Assembly (NCBI RefSeq): GCF_030758775.1
Contig: NZ_CP132384.1
Location: forward strand, 1,240,001-1,304,000
DNA length: 64,000 nt
DNA from: Bifidobacterium asteroides
GTDB lineage: Bacteria > Actinomycetota > Actinomycetes > Actinomycetales > Bifidobacteriaceae
Direction of reading: 5' to 3'
Shown piece by piece: positions 8,539 to 17,920 of the stretch; positions within the stretch are counted from its first letter, which is position 1; each line of letters starts with the position of its first letter. Position numbers and translations under genes: made by a program. The notes below the pieces were generated by a model. It saw nothing but the letters and a program-made list of their open reading frames with translations. It was not told the DNA's origin and did not search any database.

Positions 8539-11208
8539 TCAATCGTCACTGAGCGCCTCAATGGGTGAAACCTTGACTGCCTCCCTGGCTGGCAGCACAC
8601 TAGCTACCACCGCAGCCAGCAAGGCCACTGGCAGTATCAGCGCAAAAGCCGACCATGGCACGGTGAAGGTCACGGATCCTAAGGGCACAAAGACCTGATA
8701 GGCTCCTATCCACCCGAATAGCATTCCTAGAACGATTCCAGCCAGACTGGCTCCTAGGGCAATCATGCAGGCTTCGACTCCCAAGGATCGGCGAACCTGG
8801 ACGCTGCTCATGCCGATTGCTCTGAGCGTGGCGTTCTCACGACGGCGTTCCAGCACCGACATCATCAAAGTGTTGGAGACCCCTATGAGGGCAATGATGA
8901 CGGCAACGCCCAGCAATGCCACCATGATCGCCAACAAGGAATCGATTCTTTCGCCCCATAGCCTCTTTTGCGTCAGCCCACCGCTGATAGCCATGTCATC
9001 ATGCTCTCCGACAGCCTGACGTATGTCATCCAAGAGCAGTGCGGCATCGCGATCTCCTTGCGTCCTGATCCAGATTTCATGCGCCTTGGTGTTTATCCCA
9101 GCGACATTCCGGGAGTCCGTGATTGCATAGACGCCACTGGTATCCAGCCCGCCGAATCCTGCAAAGACCCCAGTCAATGTTCTTCTTGCAAGTGTCTCTT
9201 TTCCACGTTCATCGTCCGTCTGAGGATCAGCCATCGACAACTTCAACTGACTTCCATTCTGGTAACCGGAATGCTTGGAAATCGTTCTGGTCGATACCAG
9301 CAGTGCATCCGACTTTTGCGTATCTGGACCCAGATCGGCATGAAGCACACGCCTGATACGTGAAGCATCCAAGGCATAGACAGTCATGGAATCTTGTGAG
9401 GGGCCTCCCGACTCGACCTTGGCATTGAATCGCTGCACCAGCTCTGCATCAGCTACACCTTTGATCCGTTCAATGGCCCGCACATTATTCTTATTCAGCC
9501 CCTGACCAGATATTTCAATATCCAAGGAATAACGCTGATCAATATCCTTGGCCAAGGTCCGTTTAGTGGTTACCGCACCTGTAGCCAGAGTGGAGACCAG
9601 GGTTACGCCAATCAGGAGAGCAACACCTGTGGCAGCGACTCGTGAGGGATTTCGAGCGATATTCGCCACTCCAACCCTGCAAGATGGTCCAATCCGGGAC
9701 ACAGGCCTACCCAGGCAACGCAGAAGAGCTGGAATCCACCGACGCGCACCGGTCAGCACACCCAGGAAAATCAGCAAAACACCCAATACCGCGAGACCCA
9801 GCAAGAGTTCCTGCTGATTAGTGGTCTGGACTGTATCGCCGGCGTTTGTCCTGACTAGCTCCCTGACACGCCAAGAGGACCAGATCACGAACGCTATGCC
9901 AATGACCGCCAACAGGATGCTGATCAGCAGACCGGTCCGTTTCCTGCTTCCTTGCTCCTGATAATCCACTGGCTGCAGGGCTTCAAGCGGTCTGACCCTG
10001 ATAGCCGTACGAGTAGACCCAAAGGCAGCCACCAAGGTTGCCAGAACTCCAAGCGCAAACGGAACCAGAAGGGCAGCAGGAGTAAGCAGAAGTGCAAGTT
10101 CCATGGTGCCCGAATGCAAACCAAGGCATCCGGCAAGACCCATCAAGCCCATAGCCAGCAGGATGCCAATCAAGGACGATATGACACCAAGAAGCAGGGC
10201 CTGCTGCAGCACGCCTAACCTGATTTGCCGTCGATCCGCACCAATAACCCTCAGCAGGGCCAGATACCTGCGCTGTCTGGCCACCATGATCTGGAAGGTG
10301 TTGGCAATCACCAAGGCAGCCACTACCATGGCCAGCACACCGAAAGTCATGAGGAAGACAGTCATGATGTTCACGCCATTGCCTGTCTGCTCACTGAGCA
10401 GCCTGTCCTCCATGGCCCGACGGTCCTCCAGCCGGTATCCGTCGGGAACGTATCGGCTGATATCATGCAGCGTGTTCTGGAGGTCCTTGCCTTGGCCATT
10501 AACCAACAGATAGATGTTTTCCACAGGAGGGGACGCCGGTCCAGCCATTCCCACCTTAGTCAGCAGACGATCAATCCGAGAACCCGTCAGCACCACGGCT
10601 CCGCCGAAGTCGTCGTACTGTCCACCACGGCTCTTGCTGATACCTGAGATGGTCAAGTTCGCAGTGCCTTGGTCAACAAGGCTTTCTTTATTTGAAGAAT
10701 CCTGAGCACTGTCACTTTCTGGGAGCATCAGCGGGGACAGATGGAGGCGCACCTTATCCCCAATGCCCGCCCGGAGCCTGTCAGCGACGGAACGCGGCAG
10801 TACCACCTGATCGTCTGAATCCGGCCATTGTCCCCGATCCAAATCGATAGGCATGAGCTCCTGCCTGGCACCCATAATCGCCAGAATCCCCTTGCTGGAC
10901 TGACCGTTTGCTTCCATGTCCACCATGAGGTTGACATCGGGGCGCAGACCACGAACCCCTTGCAGTTTCGACAGTCCCCTGCTATCGAACTCGTCGTACA
11001 GAATTGGCTTGTCCTGATCCCTTCTGGAAGTCACAGCATAATTGGCTTGACCGGCATCCATACTGATCTCGCGGCGCATGGAGGCGTTCGCCACGTTGCC
11101 AAAAAGAAGTGTCAGGCACATAAAGAGGGTGCCGATCACGATGGCCAGACCAGCCGGCATCATCATTCGCGCATCGCGCTTCATCATCGTACGGGTTATC
11201 CGCCACAC
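8539..11208 (-). CDS. FtsX/MacB-type ABC transporter permease (system 1)
   Basis: 889 aa, GTG start with agggggtg five bases ahead, ten bases after the stop of its ATPase. Architecture: one N-terminal membrane helix, a ~250-residue extracytoplasmic domain, an FtsX-type three-helix block (about 275-405, QRRYLALLRVIGADRRQIRL), a further pair of helices, a second extracytoplasmic domain and a last FtsX block near the C-terminus containing NTLMMSVLERRRENATLRAI. This is the ten-helix permease layout of antimicrobial-peptide efflux/lipoprotein-type systems. It is closely related to the permease at 12547-15240, so the two systems arose by duplication. Likely expels or removes a hydrophobic or peptide substrate from the membrane. 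Confidence 0.9.
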   Translation of the reverse strand: MWRITRTMMKRDARMMMPAGLAIVIGTLFMCLTLLFGNVANASMRREISMDAGQANYAVTSRRDQDKPILYDEFDSRGLSKLQGVRGLRPDVNLMVDMEANGQSSKGILAIMGARQELMPIDLDRGQWPDSDDQVVLPRSVADRLRAGIGDKVRLHLSPLMLPESDSAQDSSNKESLVDQGTANLTISGISKSRGGQYDDFGGAVVLTGSRIDRLLTKVGMAGPASPPVENIYLLVNGQGKDLQNTLHDISRYVPDGYRLEDRRAMEDRLLSEQTGNGVNIMTVFLMTFGVLAMVVAALVIANTFQIMVARQRRYLALLRVIGADRRQIRLGVLQQALLLGVISSLIGILLAMGLMGLAGCLGLHSGTMELALLLTPAALLVPFALGVLATLVAAFGSTRTAIRVRPLEALQPVDYQEQGSRKRTGLLISILLAVIGIAFVIWSSWRVRELVRTNAGDTVQTTNQQELLLGLAVLGVLLIFLGVLTGARRWIPALLRCLGRPVSRIGPSCRVGVANIARNPSRVAATGVALLIGVTLVSTLATGAVTTKRTLAKDIDQRYSLDIEISGQGLNKNNVRAIERIKGVADAELVQRFNAKVESGGPSQDSMTVYALDASRIRRVLHADLGPDTQKSDALLVSTRTISKHSGYQNGSQLKLSMADPQTDDERGKETLARRTLTGVFAGFGGLDTSGVYAITDSRNVAGINTKAHEIWIRTQGDRDAALLLDDIRQAVGEHDDMAISGGLTQKRLWGERIDSLLAIMVALLGVAVIIALIGVSNTLMMSVLERRRENATLRAIGMSSVQVRRSLGVEACMIALGASLAGIVLGMLFGWIGAYQVFVPLGSVTFTVPWSAFALILPVALLAAVVASVLPAREAVKVSPIEALSDD

Positions 11209-11218
11209 AATGCACCCC

Positions 11219-12103
11219 CTAGTCCTGTACCTGGGAATAGCCAGCAGCGCCAGCCGAAACTTGTTCAGCCAGAAGATCGTTCATGGCTTTCACCGTCGGA
11301 TTCTGTCGGTCCGCAACGATCTGTCCGTCGGCAAAGACCAGCGCACGGTCGGCATAGGATGCGGCATAGGCATCATGAGTGACCATGATGACGGTCTGAT
11401 TCAGCTCACGTACGGAATCGCGCAGGAACTTCAGAACACCAGTGCTTGCGGCCAGGTCCAGGTTCCCCGTCGGTTCGTCCGCGAAGACCAGACCGGGTTT
11501 GGTTATCAGCGCTCTGGCGATGGCGACCCGCTGCTGCTGTCCCCCGGATAATTCACCGGGAAGATGGTCCAGCCTCTCCGACAAACCCAGCGTCTCTATC
11601 AGCTGCTCCATCCACGAGTTGTCGGGCCGAACGCCGTCCAGTACCAGCGGCATGAGGATGTTCTGTTTGGCCGTGAACATAGGCAGCAGGTTGAAGCTCT
11701 GGAAGATGAATCCCAGATGCCGCCGCCTGATCAGGGTCAGCTGACGGTCGTCCAGTCGTGTCAGGTCGACTCGGCCAGCCTGATCGATCGATGGATGATG
11801 ACGATGCCTACTCTTCGGGTACAGAAGATCAGCGGCCATATAGACATGACCAGAGGTGACAGTATCCAGACCGGCTAGAACGTGCATAAGCGTTGACTTG
11901 CCCGAACCTGAAGGCCCCATGATGGCCGTGAACTGGCCTTGCTCGAAATTCACGTCGATTCCGCGCAGGGCATGGACAGCACTCGAACCTTGCCCATAAT
12001 CCTTGGTCAGCTGCCTGGCGCTGACGGCCGGTGGTCCCGCGACGCCTGGGCCTGCACTGTCGATTAACCCTTGCGAAGACGCGGTATCCGTTTTGTGCTG
12101 CAT
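11219..12103 (-). CDS. ABC transporter ATPase (system 1, MacB/LolD type)
   Basis: 294 aa from the ATG at 12103, which has aaggagcacc upstream; a longer frame would lack this. Walker A GPSGSGKST, Q-loop FIFQSFNLLPMFTAKQNILM, signature LSGGQQQRVAIARAL, Walker B LVFADEPTGNLD and H-loop VTHDAY are all present, so it should be active. The MacB/LolD family powers FtsX-type permeases. The gene lies just before its permease (10-base gap) as a two-gene operon. An insertion of about 25 residues (YPKSRHRHHPS region) between the Walker A half and the Q-loop is shared in position with system 2. Confidence 0.93.
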   Translation of the reverse strand: MQHKTDTASSQGLIDSAGPGVAGPPAVSARQLTKDYGQGSSAVHALRGIDVNFEQGQFTAIMGPSGSGKSTLMHVLAGLDTVTSGHVYMAADLLYPKSRHRHHPSIDQAGRVDLTRLDDRQLTLIRRRHLGFIFQSFNLLPMFTAKQNILMPLVLDGVRPDNSWMEQLIETLGLSERLDHLPGELSGGQQQRVAIARALITKPGLVFADEPTGNLDLAASTGVLKFLRDSVRELNQTVIMVTHDAYAASYADRALVFADGQIVADRQNPTVKAMNDLLAEQVSAGAAGYSQVQD

Positions 12104-12546
12104 GGTGCTCCTTATCCGCCAGGAAGCCTTTCTCCCGTCTGCTTCTGACCCTATGCGGCTATCAGCTGCCGCGATATGGTCCCTAGGAGGGATGAAAAGA
12201 ATCAATCTTACGGATGAGTGCGCTGAAAAACTCTTCCTGTTAGGCTGGCACCATCCAAATCAACGCGGGGCGGCGGGGATGGACATCTGGGAGATGAAGA
12301 ACATCATGTTCAGCGCAAAAGACGTGAGCCTCAAGACATGCAACCATCGGATCAATGTATTGCAACAATTGCCCCGATCCCCTTGATTGACTGCGGGAAT
12401 ATCAAGGTCCCTTCGCTCAAGCCGGCTCCCTTCCAAGCAGCATCAGTGAAGACGGCATCTGAGGAGACAAATCAATCATTCCCGGCGCCGACCAAGGCGC
12501 ACTGGGATAAAGACTGGTGCTTATGATGCGCGCTGGTTGCTTGCCG
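12104..12546. other. Intergenic region between the two ABC systems
   Basis: About 440 bases separate the end of the system 2 permease from the start of the system 1 ATPase, both read leftward. No gene is supported. It should hold the system 1 promoter and a terminator for system 2, but I cannot point to a clear hairpin. Confidence 0.45.
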
Positions 12547-15240
12547 TCATTCCTCAGCAAGAGCCACAACCGGTGGAGTCCGGTTGACACGTCTTGCTGG
12601 CAGGACGCTTGCCAGGATCGCCGCTACAAGCGCCACCACCAGAATCACCAGTCCAGTGGACCAGGGAATGGGGAAAGCCACAGTCCCCAAAGAGGAGAAG
12701 ATCTCATAGGCTGCAGCCCAGCCGAAGAGCAGACCCAGGACCATGCCAGACAAGGACGACCCCAGGGCTATCAGCCCTGATTCCACAGCCAGGGATCGTC
12801 TGATCTGCTTGCGTGTCATTCCAATGGCCCGCAGGGTGGCGGACTCACGCCGGCGTTCCAGCACCGAAAGGGAAAGCGTGTTGGCCACGCCAATCAATGC
12901 GATGGCAACTGCCACCGCCAGCAGGGCCAGGATAATCATGAGCAGGTTGTCGATGGTCCGGTCCCACTGTTGCTTCTCAGCCAGCCCGCCCTTCACAGAA
13001 ACAGCCGAATACCCAGAAAGTGCACTCTTCACCTTGTCTATGAACTCCGAGACTGTTGGCGAGCCATCGACCTTGGCCCAGATCTGCACGGTCTGAGGCT
13101 GAGCGCCATTGAGCGAGGATGAGTCAGTCAGGCCATATAAGTCACTGGCATCAATCCCCTGGAAGGGCGCATAGACACTGGTCACGAAGAGTCTTTGAGC
13201 CACCGTTGCGGATCCGCCTTGAGCGTCGCCTTGAATCGGGTTGAGTATATTGAGCCCTAGGTTCCCGCCGTCATGAAAATCCTTCTGTTTGTCCATGAGG
13301 CTTTTGGGAAGCAGCAGGGCATCTTGTCCAGAAAAATCCTGGCCGACCTTGGTATTCAGGAGGCGATCGATCTTGTTTGAATCCAGGGCGAAAATAGTCA
13401 TTCCTGCACCGTTCTCGCCGCCTGATTTGACCATGGCAGCATATTGGGGCACCAGTTCTGCCTGCGCGACCCCGTCGATTTGTCGAATGGCGTTCAGAGC
13501 CTTGGCATCCAGGCCATCGGCGCTGATCTGCAGATCGACCGAGTAGTGCTCATCCATCATGTCGTCCATGGTCTGCTTGGCGCTGGCGGCGCCTGTAGTC
13601 AGGGTGGCGACCAGCGTTACGCCGATCAGGAGGGCGGTACCTGTTGCCGCCACACGGGAATGATTCCGTGCAATGTTAGCCACGGCGATTGTGGACGAGG
13701 GCCCAATCCGCGAAACCAGGGATCCGACTCCCTTGAGCATGAAAGGAATCCAACGATTGGCACTGAGAAGGATACCTAGGAAGGCAAGGACAATGCCGAT
13801 GACGGCCATCACGGCAACAATGTTGGGCCCGTCTCCGGAGGCCTTGCTGGCCTTGTCTGCCGTGACATTGAGCCTGACCTGCCAGAGAGACCAGACCGTC
13901 ATGGTGATGCCCAGCAGAATCATGACCACGCTGACAAACAGTCGTATCCTGCTCGTCCGCTTGTTCTGCAAAAGATCGGCAGGCCTCAGCGCCTCCAAAG
14001 GACTGACCCTGGTGGCGGCCCATGAAGATCCCAAGGAGGCCAAAACCGTAACGACGATGCCGAAAACGAGAGGCACCAGGATAACTGCCGGAGTCAACTT
14101 CAATTGAAAGTAGAGGGAACTCGTATGAGCCTTGGCTGCACCCAGAATGGCCATGATGCCGATGGCGGCGCCGACCCCGATCAGGGAGGCCACAGCGCCC
14201 AGGATAATGGAACGCATCAGGACGCTGGCCCTGACCTGACTCTTATTGGCGCCAATCGTCCTCAGGAGGGCCAGGTAGCGACGTTGCCGAGCCACCATGA
14301 CCTGGAAGGTGTTGGCTATGACGGTGGCAGCCACGAACATGGCCAGCGTGCCGAATACCAGAAGGAAGGTAGTCACGGGGTTTTGGGAACCGCCGAGCGC
14401 GGTCTTGACCAGTCGGTCCTCCATAGTGTGACGATCTTCAAGGGAATAGCCGGAAGGCATGAGCTTACGCAAAGAGGCCAGACTCCCATCGAGGTCGCTG
14501 CCCTGTCCGCCAACATTCAGGTAGATGTTCTGGGCATACAGGTTACCCATGTCGCCAAGACCTGCTGTAGCCATCAAAGCATCTATGGTCTTGGGGGTCA
14601 GCACGATTGCGCCGCCCGATTCGCCAAACCTGTCGCCCTCGTTGCCCTGGTTCGCACTGACACCCGACAAGGTCAGCGGCTTCGATATGAACCTGCCCGC
14701 AACCTGGTCAGCACTGGCTTGCCCTTTTGGCCCCAGGTCCTCGGAAATATACAGCATGTTAGGCGAGAGGTTCAGATTCACCTTGTCACCCAGGGAGAGC
14801 TTGAGCCTGGACACAGTCGGCCCGGGTAGAACCACCTGGTCATCAGCGCTGGGCCAGGATCCCTTGGACAGACCGACCGGCATCAGCGATGAATCCGCCA
14901 TAGGAATGGCAATCACGCTCTCGCTCTTGATCTTGCCGGCACGGACATCAACCATGAGCTGGACGTCTGATCTGACTGCGTGAACACCTGGGACTTTTGC
15001 CAGCTCCTCGGCTTTGAAGTCCTTCACCCTTTTCTGCTCTGAATGGTTGCCTTCCGCTGGGATGATGGCGTAGTTGGCCTGGGCGGCATCGGATGAGACC
15101 ATCCGCCGCATGGAAACATCCATGGTGTTGCCGAAGAGGAAGGTCATGGCGATAAACAGTGTTCCGACGACAATGGCGATGCCGGCGGGAACCATCATGC
15201 CCAGGTCATGCCGAATCATTTTTCTAGCAACGAACCACAT
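12547..15240 (-). CDS. FtsX/MacB-type ABC transporter permease (system 2)
   Basis: 897 aa from the ATG at 15240, chosen because gagggga lies six bases ahead and the product then starts MWFVARK like its paralogue (MWRITRT). Same layout as system 1: single N-terminal helix, large external domain, FtsX block with RQRRYLALLRTIGANKSQVR, middle helices (NIARNHSRVAATGTALLIGV), second external domain and a final FtsX block with LSVLERRRESATLRAIGMT. The two permeases align from end to end by eye, with the external domains most divergent, suggesting different substrates. Preceded by its own ATPase (11-base gap). Probably under the control of the two-component system at 4.7-8.5 kb. Confidence 0.9.
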   Translation of the reverse strand: MWFVARKMIRHDLGMMVPAGIAIVVGTLFIAMTFLFGNTMDVSMRRMVSSDAAQANYAIIPAEGNHSEQKRVKDFKAEELAKVPGVHAVRSDVQLMVDVRAGKIKSESVIAIPMADSSLMPVGLSKGSWPSADDQVVLPGPTVSRLKLSLGDKVNLNLSPNMLYISEDLGPKGQASADQVAGRFISKPLTLSGVSANQGNEGDRFGESGGAIVLTPKTIDALMATAGLGDMGNLYAQNIYLNVGGQGSDLDGSLASLRKLMPSGYSLEDRHTMEDRLVKTALGGSQNPVTTFLLVFGTLAMFVAATVIANTFQVMVARQRRYLALLRTIGANKSQVRASVLMRSIILGAVASLIGVGAAIGIMAILGAAKAHTSSLYFQLKLTPAVILVPLVFGIVVTVLASLGSSWAATRVSPLEALRPADLLQNKRTSRIRLFVSVVMILLGITMTVWSLWQVRLNVTADKASKASGDGPNIVAVMAVIGIVLAFLGILLSANRWIPFMLKGVGSLVSRIGPSSTIAVANIARNHSRVAATGTALLIGVTLVATLTTGAASAKQTMDDMMDEHYSVDLQISADGLDAKALNAIRQIDGVAQAELVPQYAAMVKSGGENGAGMTIFALDSNKIDRLLNTKVGQDFSGQDALLLPKSLMDKQKDFHDGGNLGLNILNPIQGDAQGGSATVAQRLFVTSVYAPFQGIDASDLYGLTDSSSLNGAQPQTVQIWAKVDGSPTVSEFIDKVKSALSGYSAVSVKGGLAEKQQWDRTIDNLLMIILALLAVAVAIALIGVANTLSLSVLERRRESATLRAIGMTRKQIRRSLAVESGLIALGSSLSGMVLGLLFGWAAAYEIFSSLGTVAFPIPWSTGLVILVVALVAAILASVLPARRVNRTPPVVALAEE

Positions 15241-15251
15241 GAGCATTCCCC

Positions 15252-16142
15252 TCAGCGATGAGCAGCCGAGTCAGCTGTAGCTGTAGAGGCCATGACTTCC
15301 TCGGAGAGCAAGGCGTTCATGGAATCCACAGTGGGTCTGTCTTGGTCTGCCACGATTCGCCCATCCGCAAATACCAAAGCCCGATCGGCAAAGGAGGCCG
15401 CAAAGACATCATGTGTGACCATGATGATGGTCTGCCCCAGCTCGCGGACCGAATCCCGCAGGAAGCTGAGCACCTCGGTCGAAGAGGCCGTGTCCAGGTT
15501 TCCCGTGGGCTCGTCTGCAAAAACGATGGCAGGTTTGGCGATGAGAGCCCTGGCGATGGCCACACGCTGCTGCTGACCGCCCGAAAGCTCGCTGGGCCGG
15601 TGGCTCAGCCTATCCTCCAGGCCCAGGGTCTTGGCCAGAACCTCCAGCCATGCTGCGTTCGGCTTGGCCCCATCCAGGATCAGAGGCATGAGGATGTTCT
15701 GCTTGGCCGTAAACATGGGCAGGAGGTTAAAACTCTGGAAAATGAAGCCCAGGCTCTGGCGCCTCAAGAGGGTCAGCTGATTGTCGTTGAGCTTGGTCAG
15801 GTCGACTACGCCCCTCCGCCCTCCTTGACGACGGGCCCGCCTGCCCTTCACACCGGCGGCATCGGTCCCGTTCAGGTAGACATGTCCGGAGGTAACGGTG
15901 TCCAAGCCCGCCAAGGTATGCATGAGGGTGGATTTGCCCGACCCGGAGGGACCCATGATGGCCGTGAACCTGCCCCGTTCGAATTCGACATCAACGCCCC
16001 GCAGGGCATGGACCAGGTTCTCCCCACTGCCATAATCCTTGGTCAGCCCCTTGGCCTTGATGGCCACCTGAGCTATCTGCCTCGGTTCCCCCGCACCGGA
16101 CGATGGATCGGAAGACGCCCTTGTCTTTGCTCCATGTTTCAT
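15252..16142 (-). CDS. ABC transporter ATPase (system 2, MacB/LolD type)
   Basis: 296 aa. Walker A GPSGSGKST, Q-loop region LGFIFQSFNLLPMFTAKQ, signature LSGGQQQRVAIARALIAKP, Walker B IVFADEPTGNLD and H-loop VTHDVF are intact. A basic insertion (GVKGRRARRQGGRRG) sits between the Walker A half and the Q-loop. It is very similar to the system 1 ATPase and directly precedes its own permease. The start at 16142 is preceded by gatggaggc. Same family role: energising an FtsX-type permease that acts on substrates at or in the membrane. Confidence 0.93.
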   Translation of the reverse strand: MKHGAKTRASSDPSSGAGEPRQIAQVAIKAKGLTKDYGSGENLVHALRGVDVEFERGRFTAIMGPSGSGKSTLMHTLAGLDTVTSGHVYLNGTDAAGVKGRRARRQGGRRGVVDLTKLNDNQLTLLRRQSLGFIFQSFNLLPMFTAKQNILMPLILDGAKPNAAWLEVLAKTLGLEDRLSHRPSELSGGQQQRVAIARALIAKPAIVFADEPTGNLDTASSTEVLSFLRDSVRELGQTIIMVTHDVFAASFADRALVFADGRIVADQDRPTVDSMNALLSEEVMASTATADSAAHR

Positions 16143-16225
16143 GCCTCCATCTTACCTACCGCAATATTGCCGCCTTACTGGTCAGGTGCTGTCTGCCACT
16201 GGAGAAGGAAGGGGAGGCATATACA

Positions 16226-16267
16226 AAGGTGCCCATCGAAACGTAATGAGGTTTCGACAGGCACCTT
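16226..16267 (-). terminator. Strong hairpin after metY
   Basis: aaggtgcc...atcgaaac (from 16226) pairs with gtttcga...ggcacctt (to 16267), a stem of ~16 pairs with one bulge each side. Read on the minus strand it follows the sulfhydrylase stop by ~70 bases and is followed by ttt. It probably ends that transcript before the ABC operon. Confidence 0.65.
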
Positions 16268-16334
16268 CTGCTTCTTCGCCTTCTCGGTCATATATCGCGC
16301 AGATACGGCACCAAGAAGGAAGTGTGATTGCCGG

Positions 16335-17654
16335 TTACTTGGCCAGACCGGACTCCTTCAATGCCTGGAAGGCACCCTTGAGGTCGTCCAGAATGTCCTC
16401 GATGTTCTCTGTGCCGATGGAGAGCCTGATGGTACCGGGATGGATGGCCTGATCCTCCAGCTCCTCCGGTGTCTCCTGGGAGTGGGTGGTCGATGCCGGG
16501 TGGATGGCCAGCGACTTCACATCAGCCACGTTGGCCAGGAGGGAGAAGAGATGCAGGTTGTTGATGAAGACCCTGGCCGCATCCTTGCCGCCCTTCAGAT
16601 CGAAGGTGAAGATGGACCCGGCGCCGTTGGGGAAGTAGCGCTTGTAGAGCTCGTGGTCGGGGCGCCCCTCGATGGCCGGATGGCTGACCGACTCCACCTC
16701 CGGCACGGTCTGCAGATAATCCACCACCTTCAAGGCGTTCTCGACGTGGCGCTCAACCCTCAGCGAGAGTGTCTCCGTCCCCTGCAGGAGGAGGAAGGCT
16801 GCAAAGGGCGAGATGACGGCGCCGGTGTCGCGCAGGAGGATGGCGCGAATGCGGGTGACGAAGGCCGCAGCCCCCAGATCCTGGTAGAAGCGCAGACCGT
16901 GGTAGCTGGGGTCGGGTTCGGTCAAGGTGGGGAACTTGCCGGGCACTGCCGCCCAGTCGAACTTGCCGCCTTCAACGACGACCCCGCCCAGGGTGGTGCC
17001 GTGGCCGCCAATGAACTTGGTGGCCGATTCCACGACGATGTCAGCCCCGTGCTCCAGCGGACGGAACAGGTAAGGAGTGGCGAAAGTGTTGTCGACGATC
17101 ACCGGGAGGTTGTGGTCATGGGCGATCTTGGAGATGGCCTCGAAGTCGGGCAGGTCGGCGTTGGGGTTGCCGAAGGTCTCGAAGAAGACCAGCTTGGTGT
17201 TGTCCTGGATGGCCGACTCGAAGTTGGACGGGTCCGAAGGGTCCACGAAGGTGGTCTCGACACCATCGCGGGGCAGGGTGTGCTTGAGGAGGTTGAAGGT
17301 GCCGCCGTAGATGTTCTTGGAGGACACAATATGGTCCCCGGTCTGGGTGATGTTCCGGAAGGCATACTCCACGGCTGCCGCTCCCGAGGCCACGGCCAAA
17401 CCGGCAGTGCCGTTCTCCAGGGCGGCGATCCTGTCCTCGAAGACCCCCTGGGTGGAGTTGGTCAGACGGCCGTAGATGTTGCCCGGGTCCTTCAGCGCAA
17501 ACCGGGCCTCGGCGTGGTCGAAGTCGTGGAAGACGTAGCTGGTGGTGGCGTAGATGGGCACGGCCCGGGAATCAGTGGCTGGGTCGGCCTGCTCCTGGCC
17601 CACGTGGAGCTGAAGCGTCTCGAAATGGTACTTGTGCGGGTTCTGGTCGGTCAT
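16335..17654 (-). CDS. metY: O-acetylhomoserine/O-acetylserine sulfhydrylase
   Basis: 439 aa from the ATG at 17654, with tagga upstream; a longer frame adds an unrelated 22-residue leader. PLP enzyme of the Cys/Met metabolism family: it replaces the acetyl group of O-acetylhomoserine (and possibly O-acetylserine) with sulfide to give homocysteine or cysteine. Visible: YGRLTNSTQ substrate-binding region, SGAAAVEYAF phosphate-binding loop, DNTFATPYLFRP, and the PLP-lysine motif ESATKFIGGHGTTLGG. Length (~430-440) is right for MetY, longer than cystathionine gamma-synthase/beta-lyase, which supports the sulfhydrylase call. Stand-alone gene with its own terminator. I see no SAM riboswitch upstream, though the ~260-base leader was not folded. 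Confidence 0.9.
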   Translation of the reverse strand: MTDQNPHKYHFETLQLHVGQEQADPATDSRAVPIYATTSYVFHDFDHAEARFALKDPGNIYGRLTNSTQGVFEDRIAALENGTAGLAVASGAAAVEYAFRNITQTGDHIVSSKNIYGGTFNLLKHTLPRDGVETTFVDPSDPSNFESAIQDNTKLVFFETFGNPNADLPDFEAISKIAHDHNLPVIVDNTFATPYLFRPLEHGADIVVESATKFIGGHGTTLGGVVVEGGKFDWAAVPGKFPTLTEPDPSYHGLRFYQDLGAAAFVTRIRAILLRDTGAVISPFAAFLLLQGTETLSLRVERHVENALKVVDYLQTVPEVESVSHPAIEGRPDHELYKRYFPNGAGSIFTFDLKGGKDAARVFINNLHLFSLLANVADVKSLAIHPASTTHSQETPEELEDQAIHPGTIRLSIGTENIEDILDDLKGAFQALKESGLAK

Positions 17655-17920
17655 GTCGATTCCTATCTGTTGGTGACGTGCGTCCTCGTCCATGTTCTTG
17701 AATGTGACCATAAGCGGCACAAGCCCACCTGTTCAAGCCAGAAGGGACTTTTCGGTATCGTCCTTTTTTATAACAACTTCCAAAAGGTTGAAAGCAGGCC
17801 TTTTTCATCTCGGTATTCCACACGCGGCGGTTCCCGTTTAACCCCTCCGCTGTAGAGTCGAGTAAGCGACGGAGAAGACTCCGCTGCGAACAGCCTAAGC
17901 AGGCATGAAGGAGTTCAAAG

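Noticed and set aside
16143-16334. SAM riboswitch for metY
   Set aside because: This side is downstream of metY; the hairpin at 16226-16267 acts as a terminator. In the real leader (17655-17920) I recognised no known riboswitch core by eye.
15258-17855. 865-codon plus-strand frame
   Set aside because: Antisense shadow of ABC ATPase and metY, no domain, no start context.
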